Shown: positions 1 through 6,672, counted from the first letter of the stretch. The stretch: 15,032 bases of DNA from Candidatus Hermodarchaeota archaeon (GCA_016840595.1 JAEOSA010000028.1:1-15032); one strand, 5' to 3'. Program-made: numbers and translations. The notes: generated by a model from the sequence alone, not told the origin.

Positions 1-32
1 GAGAAATCCTAAAACTAGCCCGTGGCGTTAAA

Positions 33-50
33 ATAGCATTTATTGGGGCG
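33..50. promoter_or_regulatory. Third operator-like copy at the padR 3' end
   Basis: The sequence ATAGCATTTATTGGGGCG at 33-50 matches ATAGCACTTATTGGGCG at 383-399 except for one substitution and one inserted G. It covers the stop codon of the PadR gene (40-42). Because the same sequence occurs twice in the padR/arsM promoter region, this copy may control a leftward gene that begins before position 1. It lies partly in coding sequence, so chance similarity remains possible. Confidence 0.4.
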
Positions 51-384
51 AGGTTTTTCCAGCTTCGATGATTTCGTTGAAAACCCGATAGAAGTACTGT
101 GTGGCCACCTCGAGCCCCGTTCGCCCCCCCTCGGTGAGCGTGTAGATCACTTGTCGCCCCTCTCGCTTACCCGAGATCAGATTCTTGTTACTAAGTTCTT
201 TTAGTGCCGGATAGATTGTGCCCGGTGTGGGTTTGCTTCCCCGACGAAGGCCGATTTGTTCGGCAAGCTCCTGACCATTCATGGGTTTTTTACCGAGTTC
301 CCAGAGGATTTGGAAGGAGAGCATGCCGCGCATGTCGCAGCAGTCGGGCGGGCAACATTCATCGATTTCTTTTTCTTCAGGCAT
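40..384 (-). CDS. PadR-family transcriptional regulator with Cys-rich N-terminus, probable arsenic sensor
   Basis: This 114-aa protein is a winged-helix DNA-binding regulator of the PadR family. Residues 20-45 form the first helices, and SKPTPGTIYPALKEL (50-64) is the recognition helix typical of PadR. The wing follows at 70-85 (SGKREGRQVIYTLTEGG), then a short C-terminal dimerisation helix. Ahead of the fold is CCPPDCC, with Cys10, 11, 15 and 16. Paired vicinal cysteines suit As(III) or another thiophilic metal(loid), and the gene is divergent from an arsenite methyltransferase, so I infer an As(III)-responsive repressor. No Shine-Dalgarno site precedes the ATG. The symmetric TATA-like box at 406-417 is centred about 27 bp upstream, so the mRNA is probably leaderless. 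Arsenic operons are usually controlled by ArsR proteins, so a PadR here is less common. The fold is secure; the ligand is inferred. Confidence 0.87.
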   Translation of the reverse strand: MPEEKEIDECCPPDCCDMRGMLSFQILWELGKKPMNGQELAEQIGLRRGSKPTPGTIYPALKELSNKNLISGKREGRQVIYTLTEGGRTGLEVATQYFYRVFNEIIEAGKTSPQ

Positions 385-387
385 AGC

Positions 388-410
388 ACTTATTGGGCGT
401 CCGATACATT
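388..410. promoter_or_regulatory. Operator-like repeat, copy 1 (padR/arsM promoter)
   Basis: ACTTATTGGGCG followed by TCCGATACATT is repeated at 440-462 with two mismatches in 23 bases. It contains an inverted repeat, ATTGG-N4-CCGAT at 392-405, with one mismatch. It lies between the padR start and the shared TATA-like box, so a bound protein would cover the padR transcription start. The PadR regulator encoded beside it is the natural candidate. Confidence 0.55.
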
Positions 411-417
411 TAAATGT
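406..417. promoter_or_regulatory. Symmetric TATA-like box for padR and arsM
   Basis: ACATTTAAATGT is a perfect 12-bp palindrome with a TTTAAA core. Read leftwards it is about 27 bp from the padR ATG, which fits a leaderless transcript. Read rightwards it predicts an arsM transcription start near 437-440, at the edge of operator copy 2. The ACAT/ATGT half sites also resemble elements reported in PadR operators, so it could serve as both promoter and operator. Confidence 0.45.
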
Positions 418-439
418 GCCTGTCGTCTAACTAGCCTTA

Positions 440-464
440 ACTTATTGGGCGACCAATACATTGG
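440..464. promoter_or_regulatory. Operator-like repeat, copy 2 (arsM leader)
   Basis: ACTTATTGGGCGACCAATACATT repeats copy 1. Here the inverted repeat ATTGG-GCGA-CCAAT (444-457) is perfect, and a further ATTGG follows at 460-464. It sits between the predicted arsM transcription start and its start codon at 474, where bound repressor would block initiation or elongation. A weak ribosome-binding site GGTGG (463-467) overlaps its right edge. Confidence 0.55.
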
Positions 465-473
465 TGGCATACA

Positions 474-1226
474 ATGACGGAAACCAAGAAAATCACCGAA
501 ATGACCGATGAAGAAATTAAAGAAGAAGTGAGAAAAGCCTACACCAAAGTTGCTCAACGCACAACATCCTGTTGTGGACCCACCTCAAGTTGTTCTCAAG
601 AAACCCTAGCAGATAAATTGGGCTACGAGGTCACGGATCTTCCTGACTCGGTCACTGAATCTTTTGCTGGATGTGGAAATCCCGTTGCCTTAGCAAGCCT
701 TCAAGAAGGCGATACTGTTTTAGATTTAGGTAGTGGCGCCGGACTTGATGCGTTCATGGCCGCTCGTAAAGTGGGTCCGAAAGGCCGAGTTATTGGCGTT
801 GATATGACAACCGAGATGACAGAAAAGGCCACACTAAATGCTGAGAAATTGGGTGCAAAGAACGTCGAGTTTCGACAGGGCGATATTGAAGCTCTCCCCG
901 TCGATGACGAATCTGTTGATGTCATTATCAGCAATTGCGTCATTAACCTGGCACCAGACAAGTCAAAAGTTTTTACTGAAGCATTTCGGGTGCTCCGTCC
1001 AGGTGGGCGAATGTTAGTTTCGGATGTCGTGTTAGAGAAGACGCTACCCAAGGAGGTTCGCGACGAGGTGGCTTCTTATACCGGTTGTTTGGGAGGAGCC
1101 ATCCCCAAAGAGGAGTATCTTCAACTCATGCGGGATGCAGGATTTGTTGATGTCCGAATTGTCGGTGAAGCGCCGTTCAACTTTGCTACCAGTGCCAAAA
1201 TTGAAGCTCATAAGCCAAAGCGATAA
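474..1226 (+). CDS. arsM: Arsenite S-adenosylmethionine methyltransferase (ArsM/AS3MT family)
   Basis: This 250-aa cytoplasmic enzyme is predicted to transfer methyl groups from S-adenosylmethionine to As(III). The SAM-binding Rossmann motif VLDLGSGAGLDAF lies at residues 82-94 and the acidic ribose-binding VIGVDMT at 106-112. Family-specific blocks are GCGNP (Cys67), SNCVINLAPDK (Cys155) and YTGCLGGAIP (Cys205). These three cysteines match the conserved arsenite-binding cysteines of the family. SCCGPTSSC (Cys33, 34, 40) supplies more thiols near the N-terminus. Length is usual for compact prokaryotic ArsM. The cysteine-rich C-terminal extension found in some members is absent. It diverges from the PadR regulator across 89 bp with operator-like repeats, so expression is probably derepressed by arsenite. 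The start ATG follows GGTGG at 463-467. Family assignment is strong; which methylated product it makes cannot be read from sequence. Confidence 0.95.
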   Translation: MTETKKITEMTDEEIKEEVRKAYTKVAQRTTSCCGPTSSCSQETLADKLGYEVTDLPDSVTESFAGCGNPVALASLQEGDTVLDLGSGAGLDAFMAARKVGPKGRVIGVDMTTEMTEKATLNAEKLGAKNVEFRQGDIEALPVDDESVDVIISNCVINLAPDKSKVFTEAFRVLRPGGRMLVSDVVLEKTLPKEVRDEVASYTGCLGGAIPKEEYLQLMRDAGFVDVRIVGEAPFNFATSAKIEAHKPKR

Positions 1227-1327
1227 TTGCGCATTTTTAGAGCTACATTTGAAAAGAATCTTATACCGTTCTCGTCGAATTCTGAGTATTACGGGAGTTA
1301 TTTTCCTGGAAAGAGGATGAATTGATC

Positions 1328-1768
1328 ATGCGCAAGAAGGATGATGTGTTGAAAGTTGGAGAGTTCTGGAGAGAACCCGTACACTACCGGGTGACCGTGA
1401 TTGAGGAGGGGAATTGCCGTGCGGCTCACAAAAAGGGAGAGACGTTTGAATTTGATTGGAAGACCCCTGAAGGGTTTTGCCCTGAAAGTTTTGTCGGCAT
1501 GTATCCCATCCTTCATTCCCTTCGAGTAATGGGCGATATGCGGGAACTTGGAAGCCCCTATCGAAATGTCAGAATCTATAATTGCCCATCACGCGTTATC
1601 AAATTTCAAATAGAAGCCACGTACTGCTGTAATCTCTGTGGAAAGAAATTATCAATTGATGTTACTGGGGCAGTTGGACATAAGCTTGAGAACCCAGAAG
1701 AAAAGATTTACGTCCGTATCTGCCCTGACTGTTATGAGAAACATAAGAACAAAGCACTCATCTGGTAA
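1328..1768 (+). CDS. TIGR04076-like protein with C-terminal zinc-binding CxxC pairs
   Basis: Residues about 20-95 (from the ATG) match the pattern I recall for the small TIGR04076 family: a Cys/Gly turn EEGNCRAAHKKGETFEF, then PEGFCPESFVGMYPILHSLR, then a strand ending in NCPSRVIKFQI. The family has no firm biochemical role. The C-terminal third adds YCCNLCGK (Cys100, 101, 104) and ICPDC (Cys132, 135). This makes a probable four-cysteine zinc-binding module, which I do not recall from standard members. GAGG at 1313-1316 serves either a TTG at 1322 (5 nt away) or this ATG (11 nt away). I chose the ATG; the TTG adds two residues. It follows arsM by 101 bp on the same strand and may share its transcript, but no arsenic role is shown. 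Confidence 0.75.
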   Translation: MRKKDDVLKVGEFWREPVHYRVTVIEEGNCRAAHKKGETFEFDWKTPEGFCPESFVGMYPILHSLRVMGDMRELGSPYRNVRIYNCPSRVIKFQIEATYCCNLCGKKLSIDVTGAVGHKLENPEEKIYVRICPDCYEKHKNKALIW

Positions 1769-1840
1769 CCAGCCTAGGCACCGTTGTTAATTTAGAGAGG
1801 AGAACGACGCGGTAAAGATGTTCTTACACGAGCTGGCACC

Positions 1841-1850
1841 TTATAATTAG
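1841..1850 (+). promoter_or_regulatory. Candidate TATA box for the beta-helix protein gene
   Basis: TTATAATTAG is the most TATA-like sequence in the 148-bp gap after 1768. It would place the transcript start near 1868-1872, about 47 nt before the ATG at 1917. The run GGGGGT at 1905-1910, six bases before that ATG, is the probable ribosome-binding site. Confidence 0.35.
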
Positions 1851-1916
1851 TAGATTAATAAGAAATCACATCAGATACATACAAACAACGTTTTCAATAT
1901 TTCTGGGGGTCATTAT

Positions 1917-4313
1917 ATGGCACAAACTTGGAGGAACGGTTTCGTCCTCTTCGTGATACTCCTCATACTTACTACATTGTGGAGGGAAACCATCCCAGGT
2001 CAAGGATTTGGTGCTGATACTCATAGGTTGCATTGTTCTCAAGTGAAGGTCTGGTTCGAGGGGCATAATGCAAATAGCCAGAATGTATCCCTACGTCATC
2101 AACCATTCATGTCCTCATTTGGAGACCAGAAGGGGTTCGGTGATTGGTTACGAACAAATCGAGCAACCAATTATCGGAAAACCATTAGAAGCCCAACTCC
2201 GCTACTGCCTCATTCCCCTATTATAATAGGATCAGATGCAGATTTTGCTGATCAAGGATGGTCAGGTAATGGCACACAAGAAGATCCGTACGTTATTAGA
2301 GATTTGTCCATATCAGGAGGGGAAGATTGTATCCGAATCTGGAATACACGTGTTCATTTCATCGTCACAAATTGCTGGTTGAAATATGGACAATCTGGTT
2401 TTCTAATAGATAATGTAACTAATGCTCTCATTGCCAACACCACGTGTACTCATCATGATTGTGGCGTACAGCTGAGATTTTCAGAATCAATTGAATTAGT
2501 CAACATCACTTGCATTGATTCTTACAAAGGAATCTCTGTACGGGATTCCAATTCCATTAGGATAATCAACAATACTTGCTTCAACACAGATTTCGGACTG
2601 TGGATCTTCGATTCGTTCTCCACCGAGATTATCAACAACACTATCGAGAATAGCCGGTATTTTGGATGTGAGATTTACCCGGTCAATGATAACCTTCTCG
2701 CCAATAACTCGCTCGTGAACTGTGGTTTCTTCTTTGGCTCCTGGGAAGAAATGTCGGGAGCTCCCACACGGGGGGGCGTAGGGAGTTCCGTGGATGTAAA
2801 TACACAGATTATAGGGAATACGGTCAATCAACGCCCATTGCTTCTGTGGGTAGGGCGTGAGGATTTCATAGTGCCTCTTGGAGGAGGACAGGTCATCCTT
2901 CTCAACTGTAGTATTGTCACGGTCAAAGACCAGAACCTCACCGACGCTTCAATCGGAATATTCCTTTGTTTTACCAGGCGATCGCGGGTTTTCAATAATA
3001 CCTGTACAGGACACTCTGTGAACGGTATACGGGTTCAAAATTGCGAGTATATGAGGGTCAACAACAACCTTTGCACGAACAACACCATTTCAGGAATTAC
3101 TCTCGATCAAACCTGGGACACCGAGTTAACTCACAATCAGTGCAACAACGACAACCGCTGGTGGAGTTGTGGCATTCGCCTCTTTGGATCACATAACAAT
3201 GAACTCCTCAACAACACCTGCAACCACAATAGATATGGTATTCTCCTGGAATTCGCCGCTGGTAATCTACTCCTCAACAACACCTGCAACCATAGTCAGT
3301 ACCTAGCGTGGGGGTGGTGGGGGCTACCAGGATTTGGTATATCGATTTCGGGGGATGAAAATACTGTAAGGCTGAACCATTGCACTGGCAATTTGGCGGG
3401 AATTGAGATTAGAGGTCAAAATAATAATGTGTTAGAAAACACCTGCACCAACAATTCACGCGGCATCTATCTCGAGAGTGATACCACACCAGTTTCTGAT
3501 AATCTCTGCGTAAACAATAGCATTGGGATTTACATCTATGGCTATCAAGATCTCATAATCACAAATAACACAATGATCCGCTGCGGTCTTTACATATACT
3601 ATCTGGGTCGTGAATGGATAGAACACGTAGATATTAGCGATAACACAGTGAATGGACACCCACTAGTTTTTCTAAAAAACCGTGTAAATATACAGGTTAG
3701 GTCGAGGGCGGGTCAAATCATTTTATTCAATTGTCGAGGAATTACGGTACGGGAGCAAAGCCTCACAGACTGCTCATACGGTCTACTTGTATATTGTACG
3801 AACCACTCTCTCTTCGTAGACAATAGGCTAAGAAACAATGAAGAACATGGAATTCTTGTTCTTGATTCTCACAACAATCATTTTACACGTAACATCTTCT
3901 CTAACAACGATGGTTATGGCATCTATCTCTATGAAGGTTGCCAGAACAATAAGGTGGATTGGAATATCTTCCATTCTAATGCTAGCCATGATGCGATGGA
4001 TAATGGTCCAGAGTTTCAAACCGCTGGTGCGAACATCTTTGATTGTAACTATTGGGCTAATTACTCAGGTAATAGGATAATTATTGGTGGTTTTGGTGAT
4101 ATTCCCTACAATATTTCGGGACGTGCAGACAACCGTGATCTTCACCCTCTAATAACGCCTTTTAGCGTCCTAGTATTGCAATCCACAGAGCAACTACTGT
4201 TACTTTTCGAAGGTGTGGTGATTTTGGTCATAGTGATAGTTGTATTTGTCCTTATTCGAAGGAAATTTCGACGACACCCGTTATCCTCTACAGCAATCTT
4301 ATCTCAACGGTGA
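1917..4313 (+). CDS. NosD-like right-handed parallel beta-helix protein, membrane-anchored at the cell surface
   Basis: This 798-aa protein has an N-terminal signal or anchor segment (about residues 7-22) and a C-terminal membrane segment (about 762-782) followed by RRKFRRH, so the bulk lies outside the cell. The fold begins near residue 101 with PIIIGSDADFADQGWSGNGT, an opening I associate with Asgard-type surface proteins. After it come many coils with N-N-T/N-x-C ladders (LLNNTC, RVNNNLC, VLENTC), typical of PbH1/NosD/CASH repeats. One DNA pair shows a 66-bp, 22-residue coil period. A larger unit occurs twice, starting near residue 301 (NTVNQRPLLLW) and 577 (NTVNGHPLVFL). It carries many N-glycosylation sequons. 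Related folds bind or cleave polysaccharide, but I see no identifiable catalytic set; adhesion, glycan binding or surface-layer roles are open. It appears monocistronic, convergent with the next gene. Confidence 0.88.
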   Translation: MAQTWRNGFVLFVILLILTTLWRETIPGQGFGADTHRLHCSQVKVWFEGHNANSQNVSLRHQPFMSSFGDQKGFGDWLRTNRATNYRKTIRSPTPLLPHSPIIIGSDADFADQGWSGNGTQEDPYVIRDLSISGGEDCIRIWNTRVHFIVTNCWLKYGQSGFLIDNVTNALIANTTCTHHDCGVQLRFSESIELVNITCIDSYKGISVRDSNSIRIINNTCFNTDFGLWIFDSFSTEIINNTIENSRYFGCEIYPVNDNLLANNSLVNCGFFFGSWEEMSGAPTRGGVGSSVDVNTQIIGNTVNQRPLLLWVGREDFIVPLGGGQVILLNCSIVTVKDQNLTDASIGIFLCFTRRSRVFNNTCTGHSVNGIRVQNCEYMRVNNNLCTNNTISGITLDQTWDTELTHNQCNNDNRWWSCGIRLFGSHNNELLNNTCNHNRYGILLEFAAGNLLLNNTCNHSQYLAWGWWGLPGFGISISGDENTVRLNHCTGNLAGIEIRGQNNNVLENTCTNNSRGIYLESDTTPVSDNLCVNNSIGIYIYGYQDLIITNNTMIRCGLYIYYLGREWIEHVDISDNTVNGHPLVFLKNRVNIQVRSRAGQIILFNCRGITVREQSLTDCSYGLLVYCTNHSLFVDNRLRNNEEHGILVLDSHNNHFTRNIFSNNDGYGIYLYEGCQNNKVDWNIFHSNASHDAMDNGPEFQTAGANIFDCNYWANYSGNRIIIGGFGDIPYNISGRADNRDLHPLITPFSVLVLQSTEQLLLLFEGVVILVIVIVVFVLIRRKFRRHPLSSTAILSQR
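3204..3292 (+). repeat. Direct repeat inside the beta-helix gene (22-codon coil)
   Basis: A 23-base sequence at 3204-3226 recurs exactly at 3270-3292. Both encode LLNNTCN and are 66 bp apart, one beta-helix coil. Near-identity at DNA level suggests a recent coil duplication or gene conversion in the array. Confidence 0.75.
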
Positions 4314-4347
4314 ATTAGGATAAGGGATGAATATTCACGTATTCAAT

Positions 4348-4875
4348 TTACTCGAATCGTGTTCTCCTTCTAACCAAGAGACCAATAGTTATGGCACATA
4401 GAGTTCCTAGTAGAATGGCTTCCCAAGGAAATCCAGGGATTTGAATGTCCTCAACTTCTATCCACCGGTATCGCTCGTACATTCCGATCAGTTGTGTTGA
4501 GGTTATGGTGGGGTTATGCCAAACAAAGACCCAAGTGCGGTTGGTTCCTGAAATATCAAAAATGATAGCATCAGTAGTGACGTCTTCGACCGCGATTTGA
4601 GGCGTGGATGGTTGCGCTAGGGTCCAATTGAGATAATTGGCTTCGGTGAAAATGTAAAAATTAATGGCTATAACCCCTGAGGTCCAGTTGAATTCGAATT
4701 TTTCCCGGTCATGGGATGTGGTTTTGGTTATATGGTAATGCTGAAGCCCGAGAATCGGTCGGTTCAGGACCTGGTTCAGTTCCATGGGGAACCAGTAGCC
4801 ATTCGCCTCAACGGTGGGGAGTAAGAGGAACATTAACCCTATTGTGGCTAAGACCAGAACAGACGGCCGCTTCAT
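4348..4875 (-). CDS. Signal-anchored single-pass surface protein, beta-sandwich-like ectodomain
   Basis: This 175-aa protein has a cleavable-type signal peptide (residues about 3-24, SVLVLATIGLMFLLLPTVEA). The ectodomain of about 120 residues contains sequons NWT, NWT and NRT. A C-terminal helix AILLGTLCAITIGLLV is followed by RRRTRFE. IPGFPW just before the helix resembles the PGF-type juxtamembrane motif of archaeal surface proteins. Strand-rich stretches such as AINFYIFTEANYLNW and NRTWVFVWHNPT recall archaeal emp24/GOLD-like or Ig-like ectodomains; this is a weak, memory-based comparison. The start is supported by GGAGGT at 4883-4888, 7 nt away, and by a TATA-like box at 4926-4933. It converges on the beta-helix gene with 34 bp between stops. 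Function unknown. Confidence 0.75.
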   Translation of the reverse strand: MKRPSVLVLATIGLMFLLLPTVEANGYWFPMELNQVLNRPILGLQHYHITKTTSHDREKFEFNWTSGVIAINFYIFTEANYLNWTLAQPSTPQIAVEDVTTDAIIFDISGTNRTWVFVWHNPTITSTQLIGMYERYRWIEVEDIQIPGFPWEAILLGTLCAITIGLLVRRRTRFE

Positions 4876-4925
4876 ACTTCATACCTCCATAGAACTCCTT
4901 CAAGAAAAGCAACTAGAAACCGCGG

Positions 4926-4933
4926 TATAAATA
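4926..4933 (-). promoter_or_regulatory. TATA-like box for the 4348-4875 gene
   Basis: TATAAATA lies within a near-palindrome, GGTATAAATACC (4925-4936). Read on the minus strand it is about 51 bp before the ATG at 4875. That predicts a short leader carrying the strong GGAGGT ribosome-binding site. Confidence 0.5.
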
Positions 4934-4950
4934 CCCTAAGGGTTATGAAC

Positions 4951-5283
4951 TCATTTTATTGCAGTCGGTTTAGTCCAGATAAGATAGGCGAAATTCACAA
5001 CGAGGGTAGCCCAAATAAACGCCCATGTGAAGGAGATGACCATAAGAGTATCACTGACGATTTCACCCCCGCCAATAGGCATTGCTCCAAATAACCACAC
5101 TAACCCAGAGTACACATAAACAAAGAGAAAGCCAACAAGAAATTGGGCAGAAACTAAGCCCAAGACCATGAAAAAATCACGACCAAACCACCCCTTCTCG
5201 TACCGACGACTATAGTTAACGCATACAAAACTCGTAACAATGAAGATTAGAAGAAACGGAAACGTTGGTGGAGATGCATACAT
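4951..5283 (-). CDS. Small polytopic membrane protein, unknown function
   Basis: This protein of about 110 aa has three likely transmembrane helices: FPFLLIFIVTSFVCVNY, VLGLVSAQFLVGFLFVYVYSGLVWLFG and DTLMVISFTWAFIWATLVVNFAYLIW. The polar stretch SRRYEKGWFGRDFF follows the first helix. I recognise no family. I chose the ATG at 5281-5283 because AGGGGTGGT (5291-5299 on this strand) is a good Shine-Dalgarno match 7 nt away. A GTG at 5293-5295 would add four residues but lies inside that site. The stop is 75 bp from the next gene on the same strand, which has its own TATA-like box. Confidence 0.65.
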   Translation of the reverse strand: MYASPPTFPFLLIFIVTSFVCVNYSRRYEKGWFGRDFFMVLGLVSAQFLVGFLFVYVYSGLVWLFGAMPIGGGEIVSDTLMVISFTWAFIWATLVVNFAYLIWTKPTAIK

Positions 5284-5364
5284 GTAGTTAACCACCCCTC
5301 ACGCTAGCAAACTAGCCATCTAACCAGAAAAACGTTTTCTTCAAGGCAATAGGATACGCTACTT

Positions 5365-5380
5365 TTTCTCAGATGAGAAA
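5365..5380. other. Short perfect hairpin
   Basis: TTTCTC-AGAT-GAGAAA is a 6-bp stem with a 4-base loop. It lies beside the larger hairpin at 5385-5432, between two minus-strand genes. It may be part of a terminator or of the promoter region of the 4951-5283 gene. Confidence 0.35.
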
Positions 5381-5384
5381 TAAG

Positions 5385-5432
5385 ACTCCTCCTCTGCTCA
5401 GCCTTCCATACTTGAAAGCAGAGAGGAGGAGT
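5385..5432. terminator. Long hairpin downstream of the 5472-5744 gene
   Basis: ACTCCTCCTCTGCT (5385-5398) pairs with AGCAGAGAGGAGGAGT (5417-5432), giving a 14-bp stem with a two-base bulge and an 18-base loop. It begins 40 bases beyond the stop of the minus-strand gene 5472-5744 and precedes the promoter area of the next gene. There is no strong T-run, so a classical archaeal T-rich terminator is not evident. It could instead protect or process the mRNA 3' end. Confidence 0.4.
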
Positions 5433-5471
5433 GCCTGGATTTACTAGATTTTGCGCCAGTTTCGTGGTGGA

Positions 5472-5744
5472 TTAGGCTTTTTCTTCTTCGGCGATGATCC
5501 CCGCAATGAGGATGAGAATACCACCAATGGAAAACAGGGTTAACACGCCAATGATGATTAACCCGACACGGTGAGAGCCAGGGTCGTCGCGCCACATAAT
5601 TGGCAAGATACCGAGAAGCAGTGCCAGAATTCCTAGAGGAATGAGAATAATCGTGAAGAGGAAGATAATGGCAATGATTATTCCACCAATAAGGTTGAGA
5701 ATTCCACCAACCAGGGCTAAAGTGCCCGCAGTTTCGTTTGACAT
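5472..5744 (-). CDS. Small membrane protein with Gly/Ile-rich helical hairpin
   Basis: This 90-aa protein is almost wholly hydrophobic. Helices lie at about residues 8-29 (TLALVGGILNLIGGIIIAII), 31-48, and 61-84 (GLIIIGVLTLFSIGGILILIAGII), with the polar loop MWRDDPGSHR between the second and third. The N-terminus MSNETAG and the repeated GGIL/IGGI pattern resemble DUF4064-type small archaeal and bacterial membrane proteins; I am not certain of the family. No convincing Shine-Dalgarno site precedes the ATG. A palindrome ACCCAGATGGGT (5780-5791) lies 36 bp upstream. A 118-aa frame overlapping it in another register looks like a shadow. Confidence 0.7.
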   Translation of the reverse strand: MSNETAGTLALVGGILNLIGGIIIAIIFLFTIILIPLGILALLLGILPIMWRDDPGSHRVGLIIIGVLTLFSIGGILILIAGIIAEEEKA

Positions 5745-5779
5745 AGTTTTTCACATCAACTGTTTCGAGACTAGTATCA

Positions 5780-5791
5780 ACCCAGATGGGT
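5780..5791. promoter_or_regulatory. Palindrome upstream of the 5472-5744 gene
   Basis: ACCCAGATGGGT is a perfect inverted repeat of 5-base arms with a 2-base centre, between a T-rich stretch (5818-5826 on this strand) and the start at 5744. Its position near the expected transcription start suits an operator, but nothing identifies a binding protein. Confidence 0.25.
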
Positions 5792-5939
5792 CTTATGAGG
5801 TTCGTAGCGTTTCATTCTAAAAAACTTTCAGAAATAAAATAAGAACGAAATTCCGGTAAGCCGATTTTCCTGAATGAGCGTTCCCGATACCGCAATGTAA
5901 ATATTTTGCCAAAACATAACTTTCGCGAAGGGCTGTATA

Positions 5940-6176
5940 TTGGAAGAAAACGGACCACCACATACCCAACACACCACAACCTCCCGTACAATGGGTAACA
6001 TCCTAATGCTGATAGGGATTTCGATATTTGTCATCTGCGGGATGATATGGATTGTGACACTGCTCAGTAACCAGCTGCCACAAGCGTCTCCCGCCATCGG
6101 ACTGTTTGGGTACATCTTATTATGGGGAATAGGGGCTATTTTTCTCGGAATCTGCGTCCGATATACCGCTGATTAA
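5940..6176 (+). CDS. Small two-helix membrane protein
   Basis: This protein of up to 78 aa has a polar N-terminus (MEENGPPHTQHTTTSRT), then helices at about 18-42 (MGNILMLIGISIFVICGMIWIVTLL) and 51-73 (AIGLFGYILLWGIGAIFLGICV). The frame opens at TTG 5940, with a weak GAAGGG 7 nt upstream (5927-5932) and a TATA-like GTAAATATT at 5897-5905. An internal ATG at 5991 lacks a ribosome-binding site and would start just at the first helix. No family recognised. It ends 26 bp before the DUF1801 gene and probably forms a small operon with it. Confidence 0.55.
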   Translation: MEENGPPHTQHTTTSRTMGNILMLIGISIFVICGMIWIVTLLSNQLPQASPAIGLFGYILLWGIGAIFLGICVRYTAD

Positions 6177-6202
6177 CCTTATCCAAACAAGGTGACTGCC
6201 AA

Positions 6203-6532
6203 TTGACCAAAGTTGATGACTATATTGAGACCCAGAGCTCACCTCAAAAAGAAATTCTGGAAAAACTCCGGCAGATTATTTTCGACACATTTCCCGATAC
6301 AGATGAGGAAATGAAATGGGGCGTACCCAACTTCCACAAAGGCACCTTTTACATCGTGGCGCTGAAAGACCACGTGAACTTAGGGTTTTCAATCAAAGGA
6401 CTATCAGAGAAAGAGCTAGAACTCTTAGAAGGCTCTGGAAAAACAATGCGACACATCAAGATTCGCACCCTGCAAGATATCGACAAGCAGAAAATCGTAT
6501 CCCTGTTGAAAATGGTGGTCAAGAAGGCTTAA
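6203..6532 (+). CDS. DUF1801 (YdhG-like) domain protein
   Basis: This 109-aa soluble protein spans essentially one DUF1801 domain. The N-terminal helix has SSPQKEILEKLRQIIFDTFP, then MKWGVPNFHKGTFYIVALKDHVNLGFSIKG gives the strand core (in pieces: MKWGVPNF, HVNLGF). SGKTMRHIKIRTLQDID leads into the final helix. The family is widespread; no established reaction is known to me. Translation starts at TTG, supported by GGTGA at 6191-6195, 7 nt away. The stop TAA (6530-6532) overlaps the stop of the first hydrogenase-tail fragment on the other strand (6529-6531). It may therefore be the original neighbour at the left edge of the island. Confidence 0.82.
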   Translation: MTKVDDYIETQSSPQKEILEKLRQIIFDTFPDTDEEMKWGVPNFHKGTFYIVALKDHVNLGFSIKGLSEKELELLEGSGKTMRHIKIRTLQDIDKQKIVSLLKMVVKKA

Positions 6533-6633
6533 TCCTCGAAACTCTGAATAACTTGGGTCGTTTCACGGAGATGAGTCAGCACTTTGATACGCATCGCCAT
6601 CTGCCCATTCACCGATCGCACAGCACAGGACAA
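6529..6633 (-). pseudogene. Displaced hydrogenase 3' end, copy A
   Basis: Read on the minus strand this encodes LSCAVRSVNGQMAMRIKVL, then THLRETTQVIQSFED and a stop. It aligns residue for residue with the C-terminus of the hydrogenase gene at 14407 (LSCAVHAVNGHMAMRVKVF...). The frame is open from the CxxC position to the stop. The second motif residue is Arg in place of His, which is allowed in this enzyme family. Homology ends at the stop codon and fades after LSC; no body of the gene exists upstream. It sits against the DUF1801 gene with overlapping stop codons. Confidence 0.8.
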
Positions 6634-6664
6634 GTAAAGGCGAATAAGGTCCTCTAAAGAAACG

Positions 6665-6672
6665 TTTAATAT
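6665..6672 (+). promoter_or_regulatory. TATA-like box for the 6706-7401 gene
   Basis: TTTAATAT lies about 34-41 bp before the ATG at 6706 and right after tail copy A. It predicts a very short leader in which GGG (6696-6698) would be the only ribosome-binding signal. The cargo gene thus seems to carry its own promoter. Confidence 0.4.

Noticed and set aside
701..1051. Minus-strand 116-aa frame inside arsM
   Set aside because: It is antisense to conserved methyltransferase motifs, has low-complexity Ser/Thr composition and no ribosome-binding site.
3838..4080. Plus-strand hydrophobic 80-aa frame inside the beta-helix gene
   Set aside because: It overlaps in another frame a region whose beta-helix coding pattern continues without a break. 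Its hydrophobicity is explained by the frame shift.
5398..5754. 118-aa minus-strand frame overlapping the 5472-5744 gene
   Set aside because: It is rich in Trp, His, Arg and Ser as expected for a shifted read of a hydrophobic gene, and it runs through the long hairpin at 5385-5432.
6316..6657. Plus-strand 113-aa frame overlapping the DUF1801 gene and copy A
   Set aside because: It is the +1-shifted reading of a clear DUF1801 gene and then runs antisense through tail copy A; its Arg/His-rich composition is typical of a shadow.
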